Source: Sphagnum compactum
Taxonomy: Eukaryota > Bryophyta > Sphagnopsida > Sphagnales
Direction of reading: 5' to 3'
NCBI GenBank assembly: GCA_965153455.1
Contig: OZ234497.1
Coordinates: 19,709,872-19,773,871, forward strand
Length of the DNA: 64,000 nucleotides
Shown in pieces: positions 1 to 12,420 of this stretch (its first letter is position 1; every line of letters starts with the position of its first letter). The position numbers were made by a program, and so were the translations under genes. A model generated the notes under the pieces. That model was not told the origin of the DNA. It was given only the letters and a program-made list of their open reading frames with translations, and ran no database searches.

Positions 1-713
1 TCACTGAAAAAAGAAAAGAAAATTCAAGCCCTTCCACCAGGGCATTTTATGACCTGAACCTGACACAGAGCCTGAGGTCCAGAGCATAAATGGCCTTGTC
101 CTAGGGCTATGTCATAGTGTAATGACCGACTAAAGGGGCTTAGGGTAAAAACTACTAAGGGGGTAAGAAGGGCTGGGGGCGTGGGTAAAAACAACTGGCG
201 GGCCCTTCTGCTGTATGACAGGCCCTCCCACTGTATGGAGGGCCTTTGTATGGCAGGAGGGACCGCCCAAGAGGTCATTACGGTCAGGCTCTTACTCTTG
301 GAGCAAGGCATTATAGAATAAGCGGCCCCCCCCCCCCCCGGCCTCTTCAGCTCCACCTTGGGTACACTACCTGGGGAAGGTGCTTAAGCCTCGTTTCGGA
401 ATAGATTCCACTTCTTATGGTGTTCCTGGGCTGTTACTGTGGGAGAATAGGCCAGGAATGGTAGATTCTGCCACATGCATCCTCAGGCATGCTCTGAGGG
501 CACACTAGCAAATTCCCTTGAGGGCAGGCACACCTGGCAAAATACGCAGTTAGGGCCCATTCTCTAATACAAATGCAGCCCCTCGTGTCACTTAAACCAG
601 AGAGGTGTGCTTTAGTCAATCCCAGTAACATGTGAACCATGTCTGATTCACATGCGTCACTGGGGTAGGTGTAAATTACACGGCGTTGACAATTGCTGGG
701 ATTGCAAAAGTCT
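1..713. other. Non-genic stretch with poly-C tract
   Basis: No gene recognised. A run of 14 C lies at 326-339. The open frames here are short, show no protein-like composition and are interrupted by the homopolymer. Base composition is less AT-rich than most of the window. Confidence 0.4.
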
Positions 714-733
714 TCTCTCTCTCTCTCTCTCTC
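714..733. repeat. (TC)n microsatellite
   Basis: About ten perfect TC dinucleotides in a row, an ordinary simple repeat. Confidence 0.9.
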
Positions 734-1402
734 ACATGTAAATCCACATTTTAGGGGCGACATAGTGAGCATGTAATCAATTTAGGTTCTTTTTTTTGGG
801 GGGAACAAAATGGAAAGAAGCCATTGTGGACATAACCAAGTACACTGAGAAACCAAGGGACACATGGCATGGTGAGGACCCCACACCTTATCAAAGGCCT
901 CCAAGATCTTACTTGCCTCTTCTAGGCACTTCTTCCTGCTCAACAAGGTACGTGTCATTCAAGTATACCATAGTCAAGCAAACTATCCCACATCATTTTC
1001 CTAAGTTTGGTGTTCTGCCATGAACAACTGTATTGTAAAAACCACATCGTTTCTCTCTCTCGCTAAATGGACAGTTCCTCAAAGAAAGAGACCAAAGAAA
1101 GTTAAACCCTTTCACATTGTTCAAAACTTTGTGTTGAACAAACATTGCTTAACATTCAGAGCTTTCCTGTTGTTAAGGTTGTGCGAGGGATTCTTTAGTT
1201 TATGTAGAAACTTAAAGGTTAGCTTCGATGCAATGAGAGCTCTTGAACATTACCAAAATTTGTGGGTCGAAATTTTTGGCATTGTAGCTTCACGTGAAGA
1301 ACACTCCACATGAATATTGCCCAAAATCATTTTGTTGAGCCAAATAGACATGTTTTGACTTTTCTTCATCTAATTTTAATTTGCAGGGTCATATATGCAG
1401 CA
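734..1402. other. Unassigned stretch, no recognised gene
   Basis: Two neighbouring open frames on the + strand (about 796-1023 and 1020-1313) reach 75 and 97 codons but match no family I know and carry no motif. The sequence could be an old transposon segment, but nothing in it proves that. Confidence 0.3.
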
Positions 1403-1592
1403 CCAGTGGAGTTGCTTTAGTCAAGTGACCTCCCAAAAGCCTCATGTCCATATAGTTAAACCCTCCTAATCAGATATTCATAGCTTTAAGTAAGGATCCA
1501 GTGGAGTTGCTTTAGTCAAGTGACCTCCCAAAATGCTCATGTCCATATAGTTAAACCCTCCTAATCAGATATTCGTAGCTTTAAGTAAGGAT
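1403..1592. repeat. 95-bp tandem duplication, two copies
   Basis: The segment beginning CCAGTGGAGTTGC at 1403 is repeated at 1498 with the same 95-base period and about three substitutions. There are no indels. Such near-identity points to a recent local duplication. Confidence 0.9.
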
Positions 1593-4114
1593 CCAATGAA
1601 CTTGATGTTGTTGGGAATGAATATATGCATGTACATTTTGTTAGTGGGTCCACACACTCCAAATGTCTTCTCCAGATGTATGGTCTCCTTGCAAAGGGTT
1701 GGATGCTAAACGATTCAAAGTTCAATCATGGTCATGACTGAATGGGTATCCTTTGTCCATTGCTTCAACTCTTTAAAAAACTTTCTACCATCTCTACGGA
1801 AGTGGAATTTGTTTTTGAAGTTTCATTACCCAATGTGTAATGGACTTCGCACAAAAGTGCCATGATCACATTCCAAAATTGTGTAAGGTTTCTGACACCA
1901 CCCATGTGTGGAAAGTGATGATGTCAGATCATTGGAGAAGATTTCATATCAGTCACTTGGAAACAAAGGGAATCCCACCCCCTCACCCTAAACCTAAGTA
2001 AGATGATGAAACCCTGCCAAACTTCATAAAAAGAAAGCACTCAAGAAAGAGAGAGAGACAAAGAAACAAGGGGCAAGGACCAAAGTCTAAGCAAGCAAAC
2101 AGCCCAAAAGAGGCGTGTCACAAGGAGACAAGGGAACCACTAAGTACCAAAACCTCCACCAGTTGCTTGAAGCATATCAACTAAAGAAAGAAAGGGGACA
2201 ACTAAAGTAAGAAGTCTAGATTGGAAAGTGTCATGTCTAGATTCAGTAACCTCTTGAAGGCTTATGCAGGCTTGTTGGGGGAGGGGGAAGGACTTTGATG
2301 TAGGTATGAATAACATTGGGCAAGTATTCATAACTAACCCCTACAAAGATCCTACCAGTTGGTATATTATTGGTATAGACTCAGTGAGAGTCCTATAAGG
2401 GGCCCATGTTTTGCTTTGATGAAATTAAAGAAACAACCTATAAAATAAATAACATTAAAAATCAGCCTGTACTCTTCCATGTTTGGTCTCAAGAGTTTCC
2501 TGAATTCTTAAAGATCAAAACATTTAAGCTATCACTATTCATTTGGTTACATTTCTCCAATTTTAGCTTCAATTTCAGCTCCTCTTTTAACTTGAATTTG
2601 ACCAATGTGAGTTGGCAAATTGTGTGACGAGCGTGGGAATGAATATATATACTTAAGATAAATTTTACATTAATAAGCTTACCTTTGACATTATATTAAA
2701 TGGTTATCAGGTGAGGTATTTCACAAAGGCCTTGCCTTAATGGTTGCGAACAAAAGGAAGAACTTGGCAACCTTGGATGATACTTTTGTGTTATTTAATT
2801 ATTATGACATTTCATAAAATTTCAAGATATTAAAATCTTGATAATTAGTGCATTCCTGGCATGATTGTCAACATGCAAGGCAACCGAAAGCTTTTTCGGG
2901 TTCAATCCCAAAAACAGTACAAGGAATTCTAGAGAAAGTTTTTTGAAAATGTTGACGGATAACTATTCTTTTTTCGCTTAAAAATAAAATTTCAGAATTT
3001 CTTATGATACTAATTCATTTTTTATTTATTAAAAACAACATTTCATTAGTTTTATGAATGGTCATCATCCAACATTCTCAGGACAGCTAGACTGTTGCTC
3101 GACTCCTTCACATATTCTTAATGGTAGGTAGTAAAAGTGGTATACTCAAAATACTTGTCTCAACCTCTTTTTTTTTTGTGTGTGAAATTTAGCACAAATG
3201 CAAAAAGTAAAAGTATTCTAAATATTCTTTTGATATACATTGCCTGAACTTTGGCAATTTTTCTTTGCCAGATTTCTAAGAAAAGAAGAAAATGTTTTTC
3301 TCTGTTTGGACAGGTTCTAGAATCATGTCACCGTTTACTCCAAAATCCTTCTTGGGATGCTTACAAAAGAAAAGAAAAAAGATTGCCTTGTGTACATAGA
3401 AGTGAACTGATTATGCTTTGCAAAATAAAATATTCAACATCATATCTTATTCAAACATTAAATGGCCTCACAACACTAAGTCATGTTGATGGATATATGT
3501 TTGACATAAAATCTCATGGTTAAGGGAGATCATAAACCGACAAATCCAACCAATATAAACTACCATGTGAAATTCATATAATACCCAATGTTCAATTATC
3601 ACATGCTATTCATCAATTTGAAACATATCAAAAGCCAATAATATAATTCCTTAACATTATTCAAATATTTGTTCAAGGAATGTAAGCTCTCCTGCTCACT
3701 ATAAATATGTCACTATTTCATGCATTTGGTCAAGGGCAAGTTCATAATCATATTTGTCAATCTCCAAGTCCGTATCACCAACATACACATCATGTAGCCT
3801 AGTCTTCATCAAAATAATGAAATAGCCTGTATAAATCTTTGAGCATTGTCATATCCAAAGGTACATCTCAAAATTATTTGGAACCTAGGATGTTTAACTC
3901 TCAATTTAATGCAAGACCTAATGAGTTTGTTAACACATGCTACATTTTGGTCTTCATCATAATAACATGTAAGCTCTTGCTCATTTCATTAAATGCATCC
4001 ATTAAATCAGTTAGTACCATTCCAAAAGAGAAGTTTTGTGGGTTTCAATCATTTCTAAGCCTATAAAGAAAGGACATGAATTTGATCCTCACTTTGATAG
4101 AGTCAATATGATCA
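1593..4114. other. AT-rich intergenic DNA
   Basis: No coding signal on either strand; open frames are short and AT-driven. A box-B-like GGGTTCAATCCC at about 2908 lacks a cloverleaf or a good box A around it. No terminal repeats were recognised. Confidence 0.4.
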
Positions 4115-4471
4115 TTCACAATCACTAGTGTTGGGTGGTTAGGTACCCGATTTGGCCGGCTAGCATTGCGGGTTCTGGTTCTGATTACCTGGAACCAAAT
4201 CAGAATTGAGTCTGATTTTTAGAATGAGAATCAGAACTGGGTATAAGACCAAATCTGGTTTGAGAATCAGAACTGGAACATCGGCTTGGTTCTAGAACTG
4301 GAACCAGAACTAGAACCAAAACTGGAACCAGAATCAAAACCAAATTTTTTGAAAAACAAATTTAGAGGAGAAATGGTCTGGAACTGGGGTGAAATTTGGG
4401 CATGATTTATTGAAGAAGCAAAACGGAAGGTTCCTCCTAAAAGGCAACAACCATCCAACACTAGTCACAAT
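4115..4471. mobile_element. hAT-like non-autonomous element 1
   Basis: The left end reads CACTAGTGTTGGGTGG (from 4123) and the right end CCATCCAACACTAG (to 4464), forming short terminal inverted repeats of the hAT-like form TAGTGTTG / CAACACTA. TCACAAT flanks both ends (4116-4122 and 4465-4471), as expected for a target-site duplication of about 7-8 bp. The ~340-bp interior is full of GGAACTGGAACCAGAAC-type sequence and has no coding capacity, so this is a MITE-sized element. Related copies lie at 6.1-7.2 and 32.2-32.7 kb. Confidence 0.7.
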
Positions 4472-6148
4472 GTTAAAATCAACTTTTCTTGGTTAGTAAA
4501 AAACACTCTTGTAATTCAAACATAAATGCTAAGGAACCAAAAGAAAAGGTGGTTCCCTTAAGGAGGTACCCAATTGGAAACCATGGAACAAAACCTCATA
4601 GTAGAAGAATTGGTAAGAAATATTTTTGAACCAATTGTAGGAGTACATGTTGTGTGAATTAAGTAACTTATAGGCTAGGCTAGGTTCTTAAACCTTTCAT
4701 ACCTTCTAGCTTTGTGTAAAGTATGAAGGATTTCATGTACATGGCAAACATGAATATATTCAAAAGCTCACAAATAATATGCATGTGCATGAATCTGTTA
4801 GAGCCATCGCTGTCTATTGGAGTTTGACCAAGTAGATATCCACTAGGGAGTTCCTTTTCAAAATATCTGATTATGTCATTGCATTTGTCAATTTAGATTT
4901 TTGATGCATTGTTGATACTTATACCTAAATGACTTTGCCCAAATTTGATGTAAAATCTTAGATAATTGTGAAGGCATTGTGAGATGTTGGAATCTTTTTT
5001 ACCAATGGGTTTTATCATGCTCTTAAAACTAATTTAAAACAAGTTCTTCAATAGTACAATGCATGTCATTCCTTTGTCTCTAAAGCTCTACCTTAAGTTG
5101 ACATGATCTATTTGATTCAAAATGTGTTTTTTTTCCTATGCATGCTTTGTGTGTAAAGTGGTTACATACAGTTAAAATCTTTTAAAGCTACATCCTTTGA
5201 AGTTGATGTAAAACTCTTTAAAAAATGAATTTGCTGACTTGTGGGTCTACATTCCTTTCACTTGATTTATTTCAATTCACAATTTGGTAAGATCTACCCA
5301 AATGTTTCATGTTCATGAACCTATAAACCACCAACATGTTGTCTATTGCATTGGAGTTAGTGCTATTTTGTTTATCTTTATCTTTTTCTCCTAGTCCTAC
5401 CTTCCACAACATCAATGTTGCACTTGAATCTAATCCTTTTTCACATTTAGTTCCTAATACAACAATGGGTGGGACATGTATTATCATGAAAATAATTATA
5501 GTAAATTGGGAAAGGAACACATGCAAAAACAATTCACTAAAGCCAAACAAAGAGAATGCATTCAAGTAAACTAAAGGCTAAAAGAACCAAACTAGATACT
5601 TGAAGAAACATAGAGCCAAAAGAATACTCTTTGAAAGCTAGAATCTATAATGAATATAAGCAATGAGCTTGCATGAGGAACCATAACATGGAAAACCCAC
5701 CACCTAACACTAATTCACAACTTCAATGATATTCCAATGACTAAAAACAAAGACAATAATCACTTTATAGCAAACTTAACAAAACATCCCATCCTAAGGA
5801 CCTGAAATTTCACATGTTTTATGCTTGAATAGGAAAGGACAACAAGCTTCCTATGACAAATGGCTACCCATGATCATTGAAATGCAAATCGAATATTCAC
5901 AACAATTTATCTCAATTATGGAAAATCTTGCATGTTTCACCAAACTTTAGTAGTAGCCTAAGGACATGACTTCATGACCTTCAAACCATAAACTTGCAAT
6001 ATGGAGCATAAGCATTCAAAATTAGTGAATGTAAGGTGAGAGACTATGTAAATGCTACCATCTATCATTATGGCGGGTAGAGACCATCATATTGATGTCC
6101 CTTGTGGAGACCCCTGGTTCTAGCGCCCCTATACCAAAGGGTCCAAAC
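4472..6148. other. AT-rich intergenic DNA
   Basis: No supportable gene, RNA or mobile-element boundary. The overlapping short frames at 5.27-5.57 kb on both strands have no recognisable motif. Confidence 0.35.
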
Positions 6149-7175
6149 TCCAAACCAGTGTGGGGTGGGTACCTACTTTGGCAAGTAAAAATTGTCAGCT
6201 ACAGTTTTGCTTAGTAGGAACCTGACCCGAACTTGGTCTGGGTTTTGGAATCAGAACTGGAACCAGAATTTTAGTTTTTAAAAGTGGGACTAAAACTTAG
6301 TTTCTTGATTCAATTTATGTGTGGAATCTAACACATTTTTTTGAAAAATTGATGTCATTGGAACTGGGGTGTTAACTGAAGGTTAATAGAAAATTAAATA
6401 GGGTTAAACTGAGGTTAAATGGCAATTAATCGGAGGGTTAATCGGAAGGTTAATTGGTAATTACTCATCAGTTTTGATCTGAGTGAGTAAGAATTGGATC
6501 CACATTAGAACAAAAACCATAATCATAATTTATGTGTTTGAAAATCCAAATCCGAAATTGGATTTCCGGTTCTATTTACACATGTGTGGAATTACAAGGA
6601 GATAAATTTTCCAATTTAAACCAGAGGTTGATTGTAAGAGCAAAGTAGCATTGAACATTGGTTAGGAACATTGTTTCCAGGAGAAGGGATTTAGGAGGTC
6701 CAAATCAAGTTTTAGGGCATCTAGACCAAATGTTCACAATTTGTTTAAAACCCAATTGGATCAAAACCATGGAATTAGCCTCTTGTTGAAACTGGGACCT
6801 AGATTGGACTACTATTCCCTTTTGAAGAGCTTCAAGTTTTGTAGCTAAGTAGGTGTAAACTTTTTCAAATGCAGAAGTACAGCCTTACTTTTAAACAAGT
6901 TTTCAATTTGAATTGATTGCATATGATTAATAACATGAAATCTTGTGTCTTGGGATTTGTGTGCATAACTTTAGTTTTTATTTGTGTTTGGTGAAGACAA
7001 AACCTAACCTATTCTTCCACCAAACCATGCAACAAATGTTTTGCAAAATCTCTACCACTAGAGGTTCTACAAAACTAAAAATCACATTGAACATTCTATC
7101 AAGTTAAAAATAATAACCAAAACTGAAACTGAAGGTTCCTTTCAAAATCACAAATTGAACAACACTAGTCCAAAC
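6149..7175. mobile_element. hAT-like non-autonomous element 2
   Basis: The left end is CAGTGTGGGGTGGGTACC (from 6156), the right end CAACACTAG (to 7168). The 7-mer TCCAAAC lies directly outside both ends (6149-6155 and 7169-7175), a target-site duplication. The subterminal part carries the same GGAATCAGAACTGGAACCAG text as element 1. At about 1 kb it is longer than element 1 but has no transposase frame, so it must have been moved in trans. Confidence 0.65.
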
Positions 7176-7707
7176 ATCCAAACCCAGTTTCTTTGAAAGC
7201 TGTGCTTCATCATTCACAGAAGGATGTAGAGCCATTTTGCTGCTGCTACTACAGGTGGACCTGCTCATATATAGCTTAAAGAAAAAGAACTAGGGGCCCC
7301 ACCTCCCTTCCTCCCATCCTGCTTCCCACTCGGCCTCTTATTGACTTGCTACCAAAATTGGGTTTTGAAGAGTCTGATTGAGTCTGATGATGCACCTGGC
7401 CAAGAAGGTCTTCATTGTTGTTTGTTCCCTCTTGGCAACATCATTATTCTGTGAAAGATTGTGATGCAAGAAGAACCCTGAAAAAAGGAAAGCGATTCCT
7501 TGCTGCCTCAAGACTGTAACATGATACCTGACACAGTCCACCCATATTCTGCGGGCAATGAACAATAATAATAACTCAGGTCAGACAGTGCACATATCCT
7601 GTGTCTCTCAAGTGTTACCTTGTGAACAAATTTGGATCCAGTCACTGGCACTACGGTTGATTGAAATTTGGACCTACTTTGAGGTAAGCTTAAGTTGAGC
7701 TTCCTGT
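7176..7707. other. Intergenic, no recognised feature
   Basis: A 75-codon frame on the - strand (7338-7565) has no family resemblance. Nothing else seen. Confidence 0.3.
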
Positions 7708-8468
7708 CACTACCGGAGAATGTGGTTTTTCTCACACAAGAAGCCACTGCTGATGACACAAGAAGCCAGGGCTCACGACACATTCGTGAAATAAGCTTTG
7801 TGATTTCATTCATTACAAGGTACAATACGTGACGTTTATTGTAATGTATATTATCTTAAATGATAATTTGACATCAGTTAATGACACATATTATATCAAA
7901 TTGTCATTTAAAGATGTATATGTCACAATAAACATCACATATTTTACATCTATTTATGAAGAAAGATTGTTTGTTTGTTTGTTTTGTTTTGTTTTGTTTG
8001 TCTTGTGGAAATCTCCCAAACCACAATGCCTCTTGTCACATTCTTGGTACCGTTGGCAAGCCCTTGATGAGTAAAGGTGCACCAAATTGCTTTCATAATG
8101 TTTTGATCCATGATGGAGAAGTTATTTAATACTGAACAAAATTTCACAAAAAAATCATTTAAATAAATACTAAAAATTATAGGGGAATTTGGGAATGCTC
8201 TTGGTACGGTTGGAAAGCCCCTAGTGAGTATGATTTAATGAAGTTAATTTGAAAACTTTTACTGACTTTTGAGTAAATTTTGTCATGAAAATTCAGTTAA
8301 ATTACCAAAAATGATTTTGGAAGGAAAAGGTTAGTTGGTAACTAGTTTGAGCAAACAACACAAGCCACACTAGTTGTAACGGATGAAACCACAACATTAT
8401 CTCATACATGTGTCAGGAGTCACTACTTTTTGTGTGAGAAAAATCAGATTCTCTTCTATTGTGTCGTG
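7708..8468. mobile_element. CACTA-like non-autonomous element 1
   Basis: The left end is CACTACCGGAGAATGTGG followed by TTTTTCTCACACAAGAAGCC. The right end, read on the other strand, starts CACGACACAATAGAAGAGAA and continues with TTTTTCTCACAC. The arms stay complementary for about 100 bp, including GGCTCACGACACAT-type and ATGAAACCACAA-type segments. CACTA/En-Spm elements have exactly such CACTACAA ends. A subterminal hairpin lies at 7834-7932. There is no transposase frame, and the 3-bp target duplication is not preserved. Confidence 0.6.
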
Positions 8469-10853
8469 GAGGTTGTTATTAATGTTGTGGGGTTAAGTGA
8501 ATTTTAAGAATATTCACCTCATCCAATTTCTAAAAATGTTCCAAGAGCAGACAGACATCAGTTTCAATTCTATACAAAAATAAATCCGATCCTGGTTATT
8601 TCAAAACCATAAAGACCATGCAATTTTCACGAGAGAATTGACTGTTTTATGGCCTGTTGTTAAATTACTTTCATATTTTTGAAGAAATGTGGCTACAATT
8701 AGCAGAGTTGGTTCTTTGATTTTTAGAACCACGATTATGAAGCCTAAAAACCCACCCTGCTAACCCTTGTGAGTCTATTCATGTTTCTAGTAGCCATCCA
8801 ACACTGGTTATTTGGGGGTGCACGATTCCAGGTCCAAAATGGGGGTACAGGCCTCAAAAAGGCCGAGGGCTGCATGGTTACAAGTACTCTGCATGCATCC
8901 CAAATTGTACACTGGACCCCATTTCAAACCCTAAACTGTGCGCCCCATTGATTTGTGTACCTTGTAATGGATGGTAAAAACTACTAAGAATTACAAAATA
9001 AATTATATATTAATCAACTACAAGATTAATCGCTCACATTTCTAGATTGTTCTACTACTGGCCTCTTTTGTAATTAGTCGTTATAATATCAAGATTAACA
9101 AAGGGATTAACATCTAGATTAAACTACCACTGGAGAATGTGGGTTGTCTAGAAAATTTCTAGATTACTTCTAGACTCACTGGAGAAGTCTTCATCATTAT
9201 ATTGGGCAATTTTTCTAGATTTATTTATTTATTACTGGAGAATGGCTACATTATTGGTACCCTGAGAATGCGGGATTTTCATGTGCAAAAGTCCAGGCTG
9301 CTAGGCTAGCACTAGATATCACAGAGATTATGCACGACTTCGGTAAACACTAAACACTGGATACACAGATCTACGAACAATTAGTGCAGATCTGTGCAGT
9401 TGATGAGGATGTGACTTTGCTTACTTACACCAGAGAAGGTCCCCATTAGTAAGCAAAGTAGTATGGGCTTAGTCAAAATTGTCACAGAGTTTTGTCTGCA
9501 CTGAAGTGCATGCAGGAATGGGGCATGAGAGAGCACACAGGTGGCTTCTCATCAGCATGAACAGCCGCAGCACATGGAACTACTTTTCTCTTTGTCAGAG
9601 TGTTATGAGATTGAAGAATATCATATATATATAATGCATAAAAAAGGGACAAGTCTGAGACTCCCAGTGCTTTTCTTTTCTGTAGAAAAGTTCCACAAAA
9701 TTTAGACCTCCAAAAATAGAAAGGAATATTTTGTTGCAAATCCCTTTGTACAATTAAGAAGTGGCCAATTTTTTGAGAAAGAAAACTTTTGGGGGAAATG
9801 TTTTTGCCACTTTTCAACACAGCTTTTTTTTGGTTTGTCAGTTTCTTTTGACAATTTTCACAGTTCTCTAAAAACTTGTGATCAATTAATGATAAATCTT
9901 TTTTGGGATCACCACTGATACTACATCAGAAAAACAGTTCTGAGCCAGCCAAATTCTTTAGTGCAAAATTTCACCAAACCACTACAAATCTCCAAATTTG
10001 TCTTGGCAAGATTTCTTTATTCTTTTGAGTACCCTATTACCTGAGCTAGTTTGACACTAATTATATTATTTCAAAAATGTTGAAATATTTTCCAGAAAAA
10101 TATTTTCTGAAGGAAAATAATGAATCTGATTGAATATATGGCAAAAATCTTCATATGCCGAAATGGGATCCTCAAAATTAATTAATTATTTGCCAAACAT
10201 GTGTGAAGTAGCACAGGTACTACAGTAATTCATCAAATTTAGACCTTTTCTTGCCTGAATAGCCAGTATTCTATCTTAGACTGAAACAAGTAGCCAAGAT
10301 AAAAAAAGAAGTATCCGTAGAATTTTCAACTTTTCATACTTTGAAATAGCCAAATTTGGCTAGATCCTCATATGGTTGATATCTAGCAACCTGTGCGACA
10401 CCAGAAATTTGAAAAAATTAACCGAGCTCCAAGCTCACCTACCCAATGTTTTTTTCCTCAATTTTGTGATGTTGCCACATTGGAGATCATCCACACGGAG
10501 ATTTAGCCACATTTGGCTATAGACCAGTTATGAAAGTAGAAATTTATTAAAATCCTTTTATATTCTGGCTACTTGCTTGAACAATGTATGAAAACATGAA
10601 CAATGTGTGGAAATATGGTGATTTTTTAGATTTAAACTTTTTTTTGGCGATTTTTTTTTTTTTTTTGACAAAAGTGAATATCCAATGGAATATTTTTGGA
10701 GGAAAGAAAAACGCTGCTCCTACCCAATACGTACCGTAAGTGACAAATTAGTAACAAACAACAGTGTATGATTGCAAAACAACAAGTGCAACAAAAATTG
10801 AAAACCAAAAGAAAATCATGTTCACGAAAAGTCCAGCTCTCTGTCCGGGGGAC
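8469..10853. other. AT-rich intergenic DNA with minor repeats
   Basis: The motif ACTGGAGAA occurs three times within about 110 bp (near 9127, 9178 and 9233), twice next to CTAGAAAATTTCTAG-like palindromes. The stretch 10.3-10.68 kb (TTTGGCTA, ATGAAAGTAGAAATTT, TATATTCTGGCTAC) resembles 51.0-51.26 kb and is probably an old dispersed repeat. No gene seen. Confidence 0.35.
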
Positions 10854-10872
10854 TGTCTGTCTGTCTGTCTGT
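10854..10872. repeat. (TCTG)n microsatellite
   Basis: Nearly five perfect TCTG units followed by a diverged inverted continuation (TCAGTCAGACAG). Confidence 0.9.
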
Positions 10873-12420
10873 CAGTCAGACAGAAACTCCCAGGATGTGA
10901 AGAAAACAAACTGCACTCAAACCCAAAACCAAGGAAAACCCAAATTAGTCCATGTCTAATTTGGTCCCCAGATTTCTTCATCTCCTGCAAGTGCACAAGA
11001 AGCTCAGTCCCCTGAGAAATCCTGCTCAAGAAATCCCACACCCAACCCTCCCACACACACAATTCCACACGCCCAATTCTCAGCTCCCACACTTCAATCC
11101 CAAAAGAGAAGATTCAGATGATCTAGGAGAAAAAACTTTAGAGATCAGATCAGGAATGCAGCTGAAGAGAAGAGAAGAGAAGATTACAGGAAGATGCTAC
11201 TGGACTAGACAAGAAGCTGCAGCACGTTTTTATGTAACTTGGGATGTTTTCAGAGCTTTAGCAGCAGCAGTTGCTCAGGTCTTCTTCAGTACTGCTCCTC
11301 ATCATCCTTCAGGTTTCCAATTCACTTTCTTGCTTGCCTTTTTTTTCCTTTTTTTTTTTCGTCTCCCCTCTTCCATTGCCACTGAATCCTGATCTCCACA
11401 CTATAGCTGCATATATAAACAGAACTTTCTACAAAACACTACTAGGAACTTGCTTTACTTGCATGCAACTAAGATGTTGAAATTATTGCTGAGCTGCTCT
11501 AGTACTATTACATCTACCTGAATGTAGCTGCAATTAGCTTAGTGTTTTTCATTCTAGGAATGGGCACGAGAGAGTTAGAGAGAATATTGCTGCTGGTTTG
11601 ATGTCAAAGTGCTTCCTTACATAAATGGTGAATCCTTGCTTCAGTACTAATCTTCAACCTGCAGATTCTTCAAAATGTATGTGAGAAGAGAATGTTAGAG
11701 CTGCCATAGATGCATGAGGTGCTGCAAAACTGTGAGCTTCATGTTTAGCAGCATCTAGAGGTAATCACCAGATTTTATACTATTGAAAAGCTGTCATGAC
11801 TAGCTCGAGATTGTTTCTATAAAAACATGATCAACTGGCTGCTGGGAGTTGGCAGGAAGATTATGAGCCCACACTATGGTTGCTGCACTGAGTACTTAGT
11901 GGGGATCAGCGGAACACAAGAGCAAACAAGAAGCTGCTGGAGAGGTGCAACAATCTCTTTTGGCAAACAAAGCAAAGAAGAGGCCGCTGTTGGAGATCAT
12001 CAGAGGAGCAACGATCAATCTACTGGTTGTAGCTTTTTTGGCAGCTACAGAAGAAGCAGAGGCTTCAGGGGATTAAGTTGATCATCATCTGGGTTCCAAC
12101 ATACAAGCTGTTGCTGCTGCTGTGGACGAAGGTGGAGGCCTAGATATCCAACTTGCACATCCCTCCAGCTTGACATTTCACATTCCAATCCAAGGTTTTG
12201 AAGCATCACCATGACCATTTCTTTCCAGAACAAAAGCTCTACTTGCCTTCTCAAATTTTTCTCTGATCAATGCTTCTTGTTCCGAGAAATATGTTTACCA
12301 GATGATTGAACTTGCAAGACCATTTGATTTGTCTGCTGCCTTTCTGTTTGCAAGCTAAAATGTGTTTTTCTTCTTTGGGTACGCCTAGATCAATTCCTAT
12401 GTAACAGTTTTGGCCTAAGA
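10873..12420 (+). other. Transcribed-looking stretch, possible non-coding RNA
   Basis: This stretch differs from its AT-rich surroundings. It has a pyrimidine-rich leader (11.03-11.1 kb, CCCACACCCAACCCTCCC-type), GAAGAGAAGAGAAG purine runs, and several CAG/GT pairs that would serve as splice sites, for example near 11,279 and 11,312. The longest frame on the + strand (10,952-11,392, 146 codons) is low-complexity, ends in a poly-T/poly-F run and matches nothing I know, so I do not call it a protein. A spliced long non-coding RNA or the 5' part of a lost gene is possible. No miRNA core I know was found. Confidence 0.2.

Noticed and set aside
2875-2925. Possible tRNA or tRNA-derived SINE (GGGTTCAATCCC box B)
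   Set aside because: No acceptor stem, anticodon stem or acceptable box A can be drawn around it; a chance match is likely.
10952-11392. 146-codon open frame on the + strand
   Set aside because: Low complexity, poly-T tail translated as Phe, no homology I can recognise, and no clear start context.
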